Assembly: GCA_945861755.1 (NCBI GenBank)
Contig: CAMAVQ010000018.1
Span: forward strand, 1-39,440
Reading direction: 5' to 3'
Length of the DNA stretch: 39,440 nt
Source of the DNA: Gemmatimonas phototrophica
Lineage (GTDB): Bacteria; Latescibacterota; UBA2968; UBA8231
The notes below the pieces were generated by a model. It ran no database searches, had not been told where the DNA came from, and was given only the letters and a program-made list of their open reading frames with translations. The first letter of the stretch is position 1, and each line of letters begins with the position of its first letter. Below are positions 22,188 through 30,097 of the stretch, one piece after another. The position numbers were made by a program, and so were the translations under genes.

Positions 22188-23222
22188 ATGAGCAGCGAAG
22201 AACGGATGACCATCCTCAAACTCCTGGCAGAGGGCAAGATCACCGCCCAAGAGGCCGAGCGACTGCTGCGCGCCCTGGGCGGCCAGTCCCGGGGCGATGG
22301 CCCGCGCCTCGACGAGCTGGGCAAAAACATCGGCCAGGCCATGCAGGAGGCGGGCCGCGCCATCAGCGACGCGGTGGGCACCGCGCGGCGCTCGCCGGCA
22401 GGCCGGGCCTTGGGCGGCATGGTAGACGATGTGGTCTCCGAGTTTTCCAGCTCGGGAGAGGAAATCGAGGAAACGCGCGAATGGACCCTGGAGGCGGCCG
22501 GGGTGGCGCTGTTGCAGGCCGACACCAGCAACGGGGCCATCGCGGTGGAAGGCACCGATCTGGAAGAGATCCGGGTGAGTGCCACCAAGAAGGTGAAGGC
22601 GCGCACCCGCCAGCAGGCCGAGGAGTGTGCCGCCCAGGTGGAGGTGAACGCACAGCGGGAGGGGGACACGGTGCGCATCTGGGAGGAACGCCCGCGCAAC
22701 CTGAGCGGCATCCGCGTCGAGGTGCACTATCTGGTGCGCTGTCCCCGCCAGCTGGCCCTGCGCCTCAACACCCTCAACGGCGCGGTCACCGCCCAGGGGA
22801 TGCGGGCCGGGGTCGAGGCCACCACCCTCAACGGCAAGGTGATGGTGAAGGAAAGCCAGGGCCCGATGAAGTTACACAGCAAAAACGGCACGGTGGTCGC
22901 CCACCTCGACCTGCTCGTCGGCCGGGGCGAGTTCGAGACCGCCAACGGCAAGGTGGAGGTGGTGGTGCGCGCCGGCCAGGCTCCCATCGATGCCAAAACC
23001 CTCAACGGCGCGGTGGAGCTGAGCCTGCCTGCCGATTTTGCCGGCCGCCTCGACGCCAGCACCGTACACGGCCACGTCCACTCCGAGTTCCCCATCCCGG
23101 TGGTGGGCAAACCGGACAAGGCCCGCCTCGAAGGGGATATCGGCCCCGGCGGGGGGCACCTGGTGCGGCTGCGGACCCTCAACGGGGCCATCTCGTTGAA
23201 GAAGTTCACGCCCGTGGTGTGA
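22188..23222 (+). CDS. YvlB-like protein with SHOCT-type helix and DUF4097 beta-helix domain
   Basis: A 344-residue cytoplasmic protein with no signal peptide. Residues 1-35 (MTILKLLAEGKITAQEAERL) form a short helical SHOCT-like module. A helical linker follows (about 40-95). From about 100 to the end it is the DUF4097 beta-stranded domain with recurring N-G motifs (TSNGAIAVEG, TLNGAVTAQG, TLNGKVMV, SKNGTVVAH, TANGKVEVV, TLNGAVELSL, TLNGAISLKK). Such proteins, like YvlB of Bacillus, are often encoded beside ECF sigma factors and linked to envelope stress. Here a sigma gene remnant follows at 23338. GGAAAGGA precedes the ATG, and a terminator closes the gene. Confidence 0.8.
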   Translation: MSSEERMTILKLLAEGKITAQEAERLLRALGGQSRGDGPRLDELGKNIGQAMQEAGRAISDAVGTARRSPAGRALGGMVDDVVSEFSSSGEEIEETREWTLEAAGVALLQADTSNGAIAVEGTDLEEIRVSATKKVKARTRQQAEECAAQVEVNAQREGDTVRIWEERPRNLSGIRVEVHYLVRCPRQLALRLNTLNGAVTAQGMRAGVEATTLNGKVMVKESQGPMKLHSKNGTVVAHLDLLVGRGEFETANGKVEVVVRAGQAPIDAKTLNGAVELSLPADFAGRLDASTVHGHVHSEFPIPVVGKPDKARLEGDIGPGGGHLVRLRTLNGAISLKKFTPVV

Positions 23223-23240
23223 GCACCCGGCTTTGCCCGC

Positions 23241-23275
23241 AGCCCTGTCCCTTTGCGGGGACAGGGCTTTTTTTT
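23241..23275 (+). terminator. Rho-independent terminator after the DUF4097 gene
   Basis: AGCCCTGTCCC (23241-23251) pairs with GGGACAGGGCT (23258-23268), followed by a run of T to 23275. Confidence 0.9.
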
Positions 23276-23337
23276 CGCCCTGGCAAACACCTTCCCCTTC
23301 CCCCTCGTTGTATATGCAGAGGCCAGAGGAGGCCGCA

Positions 23338-23547
23338 TTGCTGACCCTGGAAGAACTGTACCGCGAATACGCCGAGGGGCTCCAGGCCTACGCCGTCCGG
23401 CTTACCCGCGAAACGCAGGCAGCCGAAGACCTGGTACAGGAGGCCTTCATCCGCACCCTGGGCCATCTGCAACTGCTGGCGCAGTTCAATGTCCCCCAGG
23501 AGAATTTTCAGTTGCGACCGGCACTATACGGCTCTTTTCAAGTGTGA
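23338..23547 (+). pseudogene. truncated ECF sigma factor (region 2 start only)
   Basis: The frame opens at TTG (23338-23340), which has AGAGGAGG five bases upstream. An in-frame ATG at 23314 lacks such a site. Residues 1-50 match the beginning of ECF sigma factor region 2: LYREYAEGLQAYAVRLTRET, then AAEDLVQEAFIRTLGHLQLL. After about LLAQFNVPQ (near 23502) the similarity ends and an unrelated tail, ENFQLRPALYGSFQV, runs to a stop at 23547. The rest of region 2 and all of region 4, needed for promoter binding, are missing. The GC content falls at the same point, so a foreign segment seems to have replaced the 3' part. The gene is most likely inactive. Confidence 0.7.
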
Positions 23548-23619
23548 TGATTGGCGAGGACGACCGGGAAGCTGTTGATTCAAGCGGAAACGTGGTGGAC
23601 CATTGGCGGAGAATGACAA

Positions 23620-24636
23620 ATGCCCGGCATATCCGGTACTTATCTATGGGTCCTGACCCTGGTGCTTCTGGTCGGTTGCTTGGACGGTTCTGGCATGACC
23701 GGGGAGGAAACAGCGACCGTTCCCATTCCAATGCTACAACAGTGGGAAAGTAACATGACGGAATATGGGGCAAAATTCGGCAACGAGAGGTTAGAGCGTA
23801 TCGGTAGTGATTTCACCAGTGAAGCGTACGTCTGGTACTACGATGGGCCCCGGGTTTTCTATCAGATCGCCGACTACACTGGAGACCCGCAGTGGAATGT
23901 GTTCGCCGAGAACTGGATAGAGACGTACCGAGGATATGTGTTCGAACTCAACGGTAGGGTCCCAGGGTGGCGGGTCTTCCCGGACGGACTTAATATGCAC
24001 TTCACGCGTACCGGTGACGAGAAGTCGAAGGCGGCGGCGATTCTTCTCTCCAAGAGGACGCCCGGCTCGTCGGCCGGTGGGGGCCCTGGGGAGGATTACA
24101 GCCGAGAGACGGCCTATTGTATCAACGCATATCTGGTCGCCGAGGCTCTTGGGGAACCGAGGAATCCAAACCTGGAACAGGCTGTCGAGTACGCGTTAGG
24201 GCATATTGACCAGTGGTTTGTGCAGAACTCGTCCAAGAACTGGGCGCCATTCATGTTCGGGTTGACCTGTGAAGCCCTCATCTCCTACCATGACAAGGTA
24301 AGGAAAGATCCTCGTATTCTCCCGGCCATCAAAATGGGACTGGATGAGTGCTGGAAACGGGCATGGATTGAGGAACAGCAGGCTTTCTTCTACCGGGCAG
24401 ACAATCCGACTGAGGCGGCTCCAATACTAAACCTATTGGTTGCGCCGGCCTTCGCATGGGTGTACTTGCAGACGGGAGACATTAAATATCGCGACCGGGG
24501 AGATAAGCTTTTTGCTGGCGGTGTCCAGTGGGGTATGGAAAGGGCGCGCGGTAAGGAGTTTAGCCAGAATTATCGTTGGAGCTTCGACTACGTAAGATGG
24601 CGCACTGAAGCAGAGCTTCGCCGTATCGGGAATTAG
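23620..24636 (+). CDS. lipoprotein with six-hairpin glycosidase-like fold (putative)
   Basis: A 338-residue protein with a lipoprotein signal (VLLVGC, cysteine 20) and GGAG eight bases before the ATG. The mature part is helical with repeated pairs, for example VFYQIADYTGDPQWNVFAEN, SRETAYCINAYLVAEALG and QAVEYALGHIDQWFV. The later piece FAWVYLQTGDIKYRDRGDKL also fits. These are typical of alpha/alpha-barrel (six-hairpin) enzymes acting on polysaccharides, but no catalytic motif can be assigned with certainty, so the enzymatic role is a guess. It is clearly lower in GC than the genes on either side and directly follows the truncated sigma gene, so it was probably acquired. The next gene starts 33 bases downstream. 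Confidence 0.5.
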   Translation: MPGISGTYLWVLTLVLLVGCLDGSGMTGEETATVPIPMLQQWESNMTEYGAKFGNERLERIGSDFTSEAYVWYYDGPRVFYQIADYTGDPQWNVFAENWIETYRGYVFELNGRVPGWRVFPDGLNMHFTRTGDEKSKAAAILLSKRTPGSSAGGGPGEDYSRETAYCINAYLVAEALGEPRNPNLEQAVEYALGHIDQWFVQNSSKNWAPFMFGLTCEALISYHDKVRKDPRILPAIKMGLDECWKRAWIEEQQAFFYRADNPTEAAPILNLLVAPAFAWVYLQTGDIKYRDRGDKLFAGGVQWGMERARGKEFSQNYRWSFDYVRWRTEAELRRIGN

Positions 24637-24669
24637 GGTCACACATCCGCTAATCACGCAAGGACTCCC

Positions 24670-27126
24670 TTGAGAACGACCACTGCCATCGCGGCGCTGA
24701 CCTTTATAGTCCTCGTAGCACCTCAGCTGCTCCAAGCCCAGGCACCCCAGGCCACCCACCCGGCCAGGACCATGCAGGCGGTGCGCCTCAGCCAAACCCC
24801 ACCCAAGATCGACGGCGTGCTCGACGACGAGATCTGGCAGACAGCGCCCATCGCCACCGACTTCGTCCAGAAGGACCCCACCGAAGGGCAGCCCGCCTCC
24901 GAGCGCACCACGGTCCAGATCGCCTACGACGAGGAAGCCCTCTACGTCGCGGCCCGCTGTTACGACCGCGAGCCGGACAAGATCACCGCGCCCCTGGTCC
25001 GGCGCGACCAGTACTTTGAAACCGACCGGATCTCGATCAACCTAGACCCGCACCACGACCACCAGACCGGGTACTTCTTCTCGGTCAGCCCCTCGGGCTG
25101 CCTCATCGACGGCATCCTCTACAACGACACCTCGGAGGATATCACCTGGGACGGGGTCTGGGAGGGTAAGGCCTCCAGAGACGACCAGGGCTGGAGCGCC
25201 GAATACAAGATCCCCTACCACGTCCTGCGTTTCAGCTACAAGGGAAGCTACACCTGGGGCATCAACGTGCTGCGCTTCATCAGCCGCAAGCAGGAGCGCG
25301 ATGACTGGGTCATGACCCCCCAGGGGACCAACGGCTGGGTCTCCCGCTTCGGGCATCTCGAAGGCATCAGCGGCATCAAACCCATCAAATCTCTGGAAGT
25401 CCTCCCCTTTGTCCTGGGCCGCTCCTCCTTTGAATCGGGCAACCAGGACTTGCTCTCCTCAGCGGGCCTGGACCTGCGCTACGGTCTGTCCTCCAACCTC
25501 TCCCTCAACGCCACCATCAACCCCGACTTCGGTCAGGTCGAAGCCGATCCGGCGGTGCTGAACCTGAGCGTCTTCGAGACCTTCTACGAAGAACGGCGCC
25601 CCTTCTTTGTCGAGAGCAATACCCTGTTCAGCGCCCCACAGCCAGATATCGTGGGGATCAACAGCCCGGCCCAGCTCTTCTACTCCCGGCGCATCGGCAA
25701 ACAGCCAGGCCGCTTTTCCGCACCAGACAACAGCGAAACCATCCACCAGCCCGAGGCCACCACCATCCTGGGGGCCGGAAAGTTCTCGGGCAAGACTGCG
25801 GCCCGGACCTCCTTCGGCATCCTCGACGCGGTGACCGCCAGCGAGTACGCCCTCATCGAGGACGAAGAGACCGGGGCGCGCCGGCGGCACCGGCTAGAAC
25901 CGCTAACCAACTCCCTGATCGGGCGGGTCCAACAAGATTTGGGCACCAACTCTTCGGTGGGCGCCACCTTCACTGCGGTGAATGGCGAGGACTTCAGGAC
26001 CGCGTATGTGGGCGGGGTGGATAGCAACCTCAAATGGCGGCAGAACGCCTACGGCCTCTACACTCGCCTGGCCGGCAGCCGCGCCGGCACGGATCTCGAC
26101 CCCAAACAGGGGTACGAGGGGACCGCTTATTTCTATAAGTTTTCCGGTCAATTCGGCGGTCAGGCCTATTTCGACGCCCGCTCCTCTGGTTTTGAGGTGA
26201 ACGAGCTGGGCTACATGGACCGGGCCGACTGGATCCAGACCGGCGGGCATATCTACGCCCAGATCCAGAAACCCTGGGCCCTGGCCCGCAAGTCCGGGTT
26301 CAACCTCAACACCTGGACCCACTGGAATTACGACCAGGTAAAGCTGCGGCAGGGGGTCAATTTCAACACCTGGCACGACCTAAAAAACTACTGGTTCTTC
26401 AATTTCGGCATCAGCCGAGAATTCGAAGCGCAGGATGATTTGGAAACCCGGGGCGGCCCGCTGATGGACATACCGGGGCGCTTCTGGTACTGGATGGGCC
26501 TGGGCACCGACCAGCGCAAGAAGCTCAGTCTGGGATTCTATCCCACCGGGGAAACAGTCGACGGCGACCGGGGCGGCAACTGGCAGCTGAAGTTCAGTCT
26601 GAGCGCCCGGCCCCGGCCCAATATCCAGTTCGAGCTGAGTCCCTCGTACCAGTCCCAGTCCAAATTTGCCCAGTGGATCGACAACATCGACGACAAGGGC
26701 GACGGCGTTGACGATCACTTTGTCTTCGGCGAGTTGGAGAGCCGGACCCTCGACCTGACCACCCGGCTGAACGTGGCCTTCTCGCCCACCCTCACCCTGC
26801 AGACCTATGTGCAGTCCTTTGTGGTTGCCGGCGACTACCGGCGCATCAAAGAATTGACCCGCCCCGCGTCCTACGACTTCACCCCCTATGCCGGCCTGAG
26901 CGCCAACCCGGATTTCTCCCAGCGCTCGCTGCGCGGCAATATGGTGCTGCGCTGGGAGTACCGGCCCGGCAGCGCCCTCTTTCTGGTCTGGTCACAATCG
27001 CGCAGCGCCGACCTGGACGAGGCGGTGGACCCCGAACTGCGGCCCCTGGCCGGGGTGCAGGACAGCTTCGCCGACGAGGGCAGCAACGTCTTTTTGCTCA
27101 GACTGAACTACTGGATGGGGATCTAG
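24670..27126 (+). CDS. DUF5916 outer-membrane protein with N-terminal CBM9-like domain
   Basis: An 818-residue exported protein starting at TTG (24670-24672), with AAGGA just upstream. The signal peptide runs to about residue 24 (LLQAQA). Residues about 35-230 are a CBM9-like domain (PPKIDGVLDDEIWQTAP, a family hallmark). The remainder is the DUF5916 region, marked by VFETFYEERRPFFVE around residue 305. It is predicted to form an outer-membrane barrel with many aromatic-ended strands (YWFFNFGISREF, FSLSARPRPNIQFELSPSY) and ends in an aromatic-rich strand (RLNYWMGI). The family is common in FCB-group and Acidobacteria genomes; its function is not settled. High GC separates it from the gene before. 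It converges on the ImmA gene, whose stop overlaps its end. Confidence 0.8.
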   Translation: MRTTTAIAALTFIVLVAPQLLQAQAPQATHPARTMQAVRLSQTPPKIDGVLDDEIWQTAPIATDFVQKDPTEGQPASERTTVQIAYDEEALYVAARCYDREPDKITAPLVRRDQYFETDRISINLDPHHDHQTGYFFSVSPSGCLIDGILYNDTSEDITWDGVWEGKASRDDQGWSAEYKIPYHVLRFSYKGSYTWGINVLRFISRKQERDDWVMTPQGTNGWVSRFGHLEGISGIKPIKSLEVLPFVLGRSSFESGNQDLLSSAGLDLRYGLSSNLSLNATINPDFGQVEADPAVLNLSVFETFYEERRPFFVESNTLFSAPQPDIVGINSPAQLFYSRRIGKQPGRFSAPDNSETIHQPEATTILGAGKFSGKTAARTSFGILDAVTASEYALIEDEETGARRRHRLEPLTNSLIGRVQQDLGTNSSVGATFTAVNGEDFRTAYVGGVDSNLKWRQNAYGLYTRLAGSRAGTDLDPKQGYEGTAYFYKFSGQFGGQAYFDARSSGFEVNELGYMDRADWIQTGGHIYAQIQKPWALARKSGFNLNTWTHWNYDQVKLRQGVNFNTWHDLKNYWFFNFGISREFEAQDDLETRGGPLMDIPGRFWYWMGLGTDQRKKLSLGFYPTGETVDGDRGGNWQLKFSLSARPRPNIQFELSPSYQSQSKFAQWIDNIDDKGDGVDDHFVFGELESRTLDLTTRLNVAFSPTLTLQTYVQSFVVAGDYRRIKELTRPASYDFTPYAGLSANPDFSQRSLRGNMVLRWEYRPGSALFLVWSQSRSADLDEAVDPELRPLAGVQDSFADEGSNVFLLRLNYWMGI

Positions 27127-28010
27127 CGGGGATAGAAGAAGCCCAGCACCGGCACGCGGCCGCGCCGACTGGGGTGGGTGGTAAGCGGCAGGGCCTCGAC
27201 GTAAAAGTCCTGGGACTGGCCCCGTCCCAGCTCTAGGCGCTCCGGGCCGGCGACCAGCTTGCGACTGCGGGCGGCCCGGTCGAGACAGTTGCGCTGGCCC
27301 AGGGCCAGGCAGGTGGGAAAGGTGAGTCCTTCTCTGCGGAAGCGCTCGCTGAGCACCGCATAGGTGGCCCGCAGCCGCTGGCCCCCCTGCGGAGGCAGCT
27401 CCATCCAGCGCTCCAGCTCGCGCCACTCCCCCCGTTTCAGTTGGCGGCGCGGCTCGACCAACACCAGGGCGCAGCTCTCGGCATCCACCTCCATCATGCG
27501 CAGGCACACCGCCTCCAGCGAGGCCCCGTACCGCGTGGCCAAGGCTTCGGCGCGGCCCGCCCCAAAGCCGCTGGCCTTCAGATCCGCGCTGAACAGGTCC
27601 ATGGGCATCAGGAACTCGGTGGCGGCCAGGTCGCACAGGTACTCGAGCCGGCCTTCGGGCTCGAAGAGCCGGGGCCGTCGGGGATGCCGGTACCGGGGGT
27701 TGCTCAGGTAGTCGGGGAAGAGGGTGTGGGCGATCTCGTGAAAGATATTGAAACTGGTGCGCGCCCTGGGCCTTTCGGGCCGGTAGAGGATGGTGGGCCG
27801 CCCTTCCTGCACAAAGATCATCGCGTCTTCGAGCCAGGGTTCCGCCACCGGCGCGCAGCGGATGCCCAGGGCCAGGGCCACCAGCAGCGGGTCGAAAGGC
27901 GGCGGGGCCCATCCCTCGTCGACGGCCCGCAGCAACTGATCGGCCTCGGCCAGTTTGGCCCGGGCCCGCTGGCGCACGCTCTCTTCGAGGGTGGCGCCTC
28001 CTTCAGTCAC
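27123..28010 (-). CDS. ImmA/IrrE-family metallopeptidase
   Basis: A 295-residue cytoplasmic protein, starting at GTG (28008-28010) with GGAGG nearby. Residues 91-95 are the zinc-binding HEIAH motif of ImmA/IrrE peptidases, and the later segment LEYLCDLAATEFLMP supplies the expected acidic ligand and the family's LMP ending. Members of this family cut a paired XRE repressor and so switch on silenced genes (ImmA-ImmR, IrrE-DdrO). Here the partner is the XRE gene directly upstream, overlapping by eight bases. The C-terminal 140 residues, with cysteines and basic patches, are not typical of ImmA and may sense a signal. The target is probably the XRE protein at 28003-28416. Confidence 0.85.
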   Translation of the reverse strand: MTEGGATLEESVRQRARAKLAEADQLLRAVDEGWAPPPFDPLLVALALGIRCAPVAEPWLEDAMIFVQEGRPTILYRPERPRARTSFNIFHEIAHTLFPDYLSNPRYRHPRRPRLFEPEGRLEYLCDLAATEFLMPMDLFSADLKASGFGAGRAEALATRYGASLEAVCLRMMEVDAESCALVLVEPRRQLKRGEWRELERWMELPPQGGQRLRATYAVLSERFRREGLTFPTCLALGQRNCLDRAARSRKLVAGPERLELGRGQSQDFYVEALPLTTHPSRRGRVPVLGFFYPR

Positions 28011-28416
28011 GCCGGCCTCCGGTGATCTCGCGCAGCATGCCGTACACCAGGGCCCACTGCTCCTTGGTGGTGGGCCGACCTCCCTTTAACTGTACAAAGG
28101 AGAGGGATTTGATCTCCTCCGGCTCCAGGGGGCGACCCTGGATCTTGCGCTCGTTGACAAAAGCCCGCAGCCCGGTGTTGATCTCCGGCTCGATCAGGTC
28201 CTGGACCTCGCGCTCGGGCGGACGGCCCATCAACTGGGCGATGGTGACCCCCAGGGCCTCGGCAATCTTGAAGAGCACCTCGGCCCCTGGCCGCCGGCTT
28301 TTGCCGCTCTCGATCTCCCACAGGAAGGCTTTTGACACTCCGGCCTTGGTGGCCAGATCCGGCAGGGTGAGCCCGCGCAACTCCCGATATTTTTTGATAT
28401 GGTCGCCTATTTCCAT
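28003..28416 (-). CDS. XRE-family repressor paired with ImmA
   Basis: A 137-residue DNA-binding protein, started at the ATG at 28414-28416 (AGGA upstream). Longer upstream starts would cross the promoter. Residues about 5-60 are a lambda-repressor-type helix-turn-helix (IKKYRELRGLTLPDLATKAG, with recognition helix SKAFLWEIESG). The rest is acidic and helical, with a KSLSFVQLKGGRPTTKEQW segment that could be the region cut by ImmA. It lies in a two-gene operon with the metallopeptidase and divergent from the 64-residue HTH gene. A perfect palindrome (28553-28568) and a partial one (28497-28504) in between are candidate binding sites, which suggests self-regulation. Confidence 0.85.
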   Translation of the reverse strand: MEIGDHIKKYRELRGLTLPDLATKAGVSKAFLWEIESGKSRRPGAEVLFKIAEALGVTIAQLMGRPPEREVQDLIEPEINTGLRAFVNERKIQGRPLEPEEIKSLSFVQLKGGRPTTKEQWALVYGMLREITGGRRD

Positions 28417-28450
28417 CGTCTTTTTCCTCGCGCTTGCCGTCTCAAATGGG

Positions 28451-28479
28451 AAGATACACCCGCCTCGCACCAATCGCAA
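28451..28479 (-). promoter_or_regulatory. sigma70-type promoter of the XRE-ImmA operon
   Basis: On the minus strand TTGCGA (28479-28474) and TATCTT (28456-28451) are separated by 17 bases. The start codon is about 35 bases downstream. Confidence 0.6.
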
Positions 28480-28496
28480 ACCAGAAGTCTTTCCTG

Positions 28497-28504
28497 TTCG
28501 CGAA
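28497..28504. promoter_or_regulatory. partial operator-like palindrome
   Basis: TTCGCGAA is an 8-bp palindrome sharing GTTCGC and CGAA half-sites with the perfect palindrome at 28553-28568. It lies just upstream of the -35 box of the XRE promoter. Confidence 0.35.
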
Positions 28505-28512
28505 GAAAGATA

Positions 28513-28541
28513 TTGCCCGTGTATTTCCCAACGCATATATT
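28513..28541 (+). promoter_or_regulatory. sigma70-type promoter of the small HTH gene
   Basis: TTGCCC (28513-28518) and TATATT (28536-28541) are separated by 17 bases. The predicted start site is near 28548, just before the palindrome at 28553. Confidence 0.6.
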
Positions 28542-28552
28542 CAGTGAAAATG

Positions 28553-28568
28553 GTTCGCTAAAGCGAAC
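28553..28568. promoter_or_regulatory. perfect 16-bp palindromic operator candidate
   Basis: GTTCGCTAAAGCGAAC has 7-bp arms around two central A bases. It lies just past the expected start of transcription of the HTH gene, where a bound repressor would block it. The XRE protein encoded divergently is the likely binder, an inference from position and symmetry. Confidence 0.6.
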
Positions 28569-28590
28569 TGCCTAACCCAGAGGAGGCGCT

Positions 28591-28785
28591 ATGGAAAAGG
28601 TGGACCAGAGCCGCGTCGAGCGGGCGGCCCGGCTCTATGTCAGCAACAAGGAGGCGGGGCAGGCCCTGGGAATCGCCGCCGGGAGCTTTGGCCGACTATG
28701 CCGGCAGTACGGCATCCAGACCCCCCAGGCCCGCCGCCACCGGCGCCGGCCGGAGCGGGCCCTGGAAGAAGACCTGAATTCCTGA
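28591..28785 (+). CDS. 64-residue helix-turn-helix protein
   Basis: A small cytoplasmic protein with a strong AGAGGAGG site before the ATG. Residues about 8-45 (VERAARLYVSN, then KEAGQALGIAAGSFGRLCRQ) form a helix-turn-helix of the homeodomain-like or resolvase-tail type. Residues 46-64 are arginine-rich, then acidic. It lies divergent from the XRE-ImmA pair, behind a promoter with a palindrome, and ahead of a terminator. This is the layout expected for a gene kept silent by the XRE repressor and released by ImmA. Its own target is unknown. Confidence 0.65.
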   Translation: MEKVDQSRVERAARLYVSNKEAGQALGIAAGSFGRLCRQYGIQTPQARRHRRRPERALEEDLNS

Positions 28786-28807
28786 GCTACCCCCCCAACC
28801 CAGCACC

Positions 28808-28847
28808 GACCCGCCGCCCGCAGCCCCGGGGTAGCGGGTCTTTTTTT
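28808..28847 (+). terminator. Rho-independent terminator after the small HTH gene
   Basis: GACCCGC (28808-28814) pairs with GCGGGTC (28834-28840), with a GC-rich loop, followed by seven T bases. Confidence 0.75.
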
Positions 28848-28854
28848 GCCGCTC

Positions 28855-28884
28855 TTGGCAGCCAGCAAAGCCTTGCCCTATCTT
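28855..28884 (+). promoter_or_regulatory. sigma70-type promoter of the lactonase gene
   Basis: TTGGCA (28855-28860) and TATCTT (28879-28884) are separated by 18 bases. The start codon is about 42 bases downstream. Confidence 0.55.
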
Positions 28885-28925
28885 GTAGCTTCAGCAGCTA
28901 ATCCCCATTCAGGAGAACCGGCGCG

Positions 28926-30023
28926 ATGGCAAAGAACTATCTGATGTACGTGGGCACCTACACCCAGACCAACGCCCCGTCGAAACACCGCGACGAAGGC
29001 ATCTTCGTCTTCCGCTTCGACGCCGAGACCGGCGCTCTGGAACGCCTCAGTGCGGCTGGCGGCACCCTCAACCCCTCCTTCCTGGCTCTACATCCCAATG
29101 GCCGCTTCCTCTACGCCGTGAGCGAAACCCGCGACTACCAGGGCAAAGAGAGCGGAGCGGTACACGCCTATGCCCGCGACCCGGCCACCGGCACCCTCAC
29201 CCACCTCAACGCACAGCCCACCATCGGCACCTGGCCTTGCCACTTGAGCGTGGAGGCCACTGGCCGCTACCTATTAACCGCCAACTACCTGAGCGGCAGC
29301 GTGACCTTGCTCCCCATCCGCGCCGAGGGCAGCCTGGGCGAAGCCGCCGACTTTGTCCAGCACCAGGGCACCAGCGTCAATCCCCAGCGCCAGGAAGGGC
29401 CTCACGCCCACTCCATCATGATCGCCCCGGACAATCACTTCGCCTTTGCCCCGGATCTGGGCCTGGACAAGGTGTTGTCCTACCGGCTCGATCTGGAGGG
29501 GGGCAAACTGGTGGCCAATGATCCGCCCGGCGTCCAAGTGGCACCGGGGGCTGGGCCGCGCCACTTCGACTTTCATCCCAACGGCCGCTGGGCCTACCTG
29601 ATCAACGAGATCGGCAGCACCCTCTCGGCCTACGGGTACGACGCTCAACGGGGCGTCCTGACCCTGCTCAACACCGTGCCCACCCTGCCGGCCGACTTTG
29701 GCGGCACCAGCCACACCGCCGACATCCACGTCCACCCTTCGGGCAAATTCGTCTACGGCTCCAACCGGGGTCACGACAGCATCACCATCTGCGCCATCGA
29801 CCAGCACACCGGCCAGGTCTCGGTGGTGGGCCAGGAATCCACCCAGGGCAAAACCCCGCGCAACTTCGCCATCGACCCGACCGGCACCTTCCTGCTGGCC
29901 GCCAATCAATCCACCGACACCATCGTCGTCTTCCGCATCGACCCCCAGAGCGGCCGGCTCAGTTCCACCGGCCACAGCGCCGAGGTGCCGGCCCCGGTGT
30001 GCCTGAAATTGATACCAGCCTAA
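28926..30023 (+). CDS. lactonase-family seven-bladed propeller (6-phosphogluconolactonase-like)
   Basis: A 365-residue cytoplasmic protein with no signal peptide. AGGAGAA lies nine bases before the ATG. The whole length is a lactonase (YbhE/Pgl-type) beta-propeller opening MAKNYLMYVGTYTQ. Repeated blades of the form 'NPSFLALHPNGRFLYAVSE' follow, along with GPHAHSIMIAPDN, GAGPRHFDFHPNG and HTADIHVHPSGKFVY, whose histidines are conserved in the family. YbhE hydrolyses 6-phosphogluconolactone in the pentose phosphate pathway, but many members act on other sugar lactones or are untested. It is a single-gene unit that converges on the sialidase-ended operon. Confidence 0.85.
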   Translation: MAKNYLMYVGTYTQTNAPSKHRDEGIFVFRFDAETGALERLSAAGGTLNPSFLALHPNGRFLYAVSETRDYQGKESGAVHAYARDPATGTLTHLNAQPTIGTWPCHLSVEATGRYLLTANYLSGSVTLLPIRAEGSLGEAADFVQHQGTSVNPQRQEGPHAHSIMIAPDNHFAFAPDLGLDKVLSYRLDLEGGKLVANDPPGVQVAPGAGPRHFDFHPNGRWAYLINEIGSTLSAYGYDAQRGVLTLLNTVPTLPADFGGTSHTADIHVHPSGKFVYGSNRGHDSITICAIDQHTGQVSVVGQESTQGKTPRNFAIDPTGTFLLAANQSTDTIVVFRIDPQSGRLSSTGHSAEVPAPVCLKLIPA

Positions 30024-30031
30024 AGGAAAAG

Positions 30032-30068
30032 CGCTGCGGAAATGCCCCACCGGGTATTCCCGCAGCGC
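30032..30068. terminator. hairpin between convergent genes (possible bidirectional terminator)
   Basis: GCGCTGCGG (30032-30040) pairs with CCGCAGCGC (30060-30068). No T-run follows on either strand, so termination strength is uncertain. Confidence 0.45.
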
Positions 30069-30097
30069 CCCTGCTCACGCCGGTGCTTTCCTGAGCC

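Noticed and set aside
21194-23344. 716-codon plus-strand open frame crossing the Gfo/Idh and DUF4097 genes
   Set aside because: It crosses one antisense gene and one out-of-frame gene with clear families, and its own sequence is low-complexity and basic.
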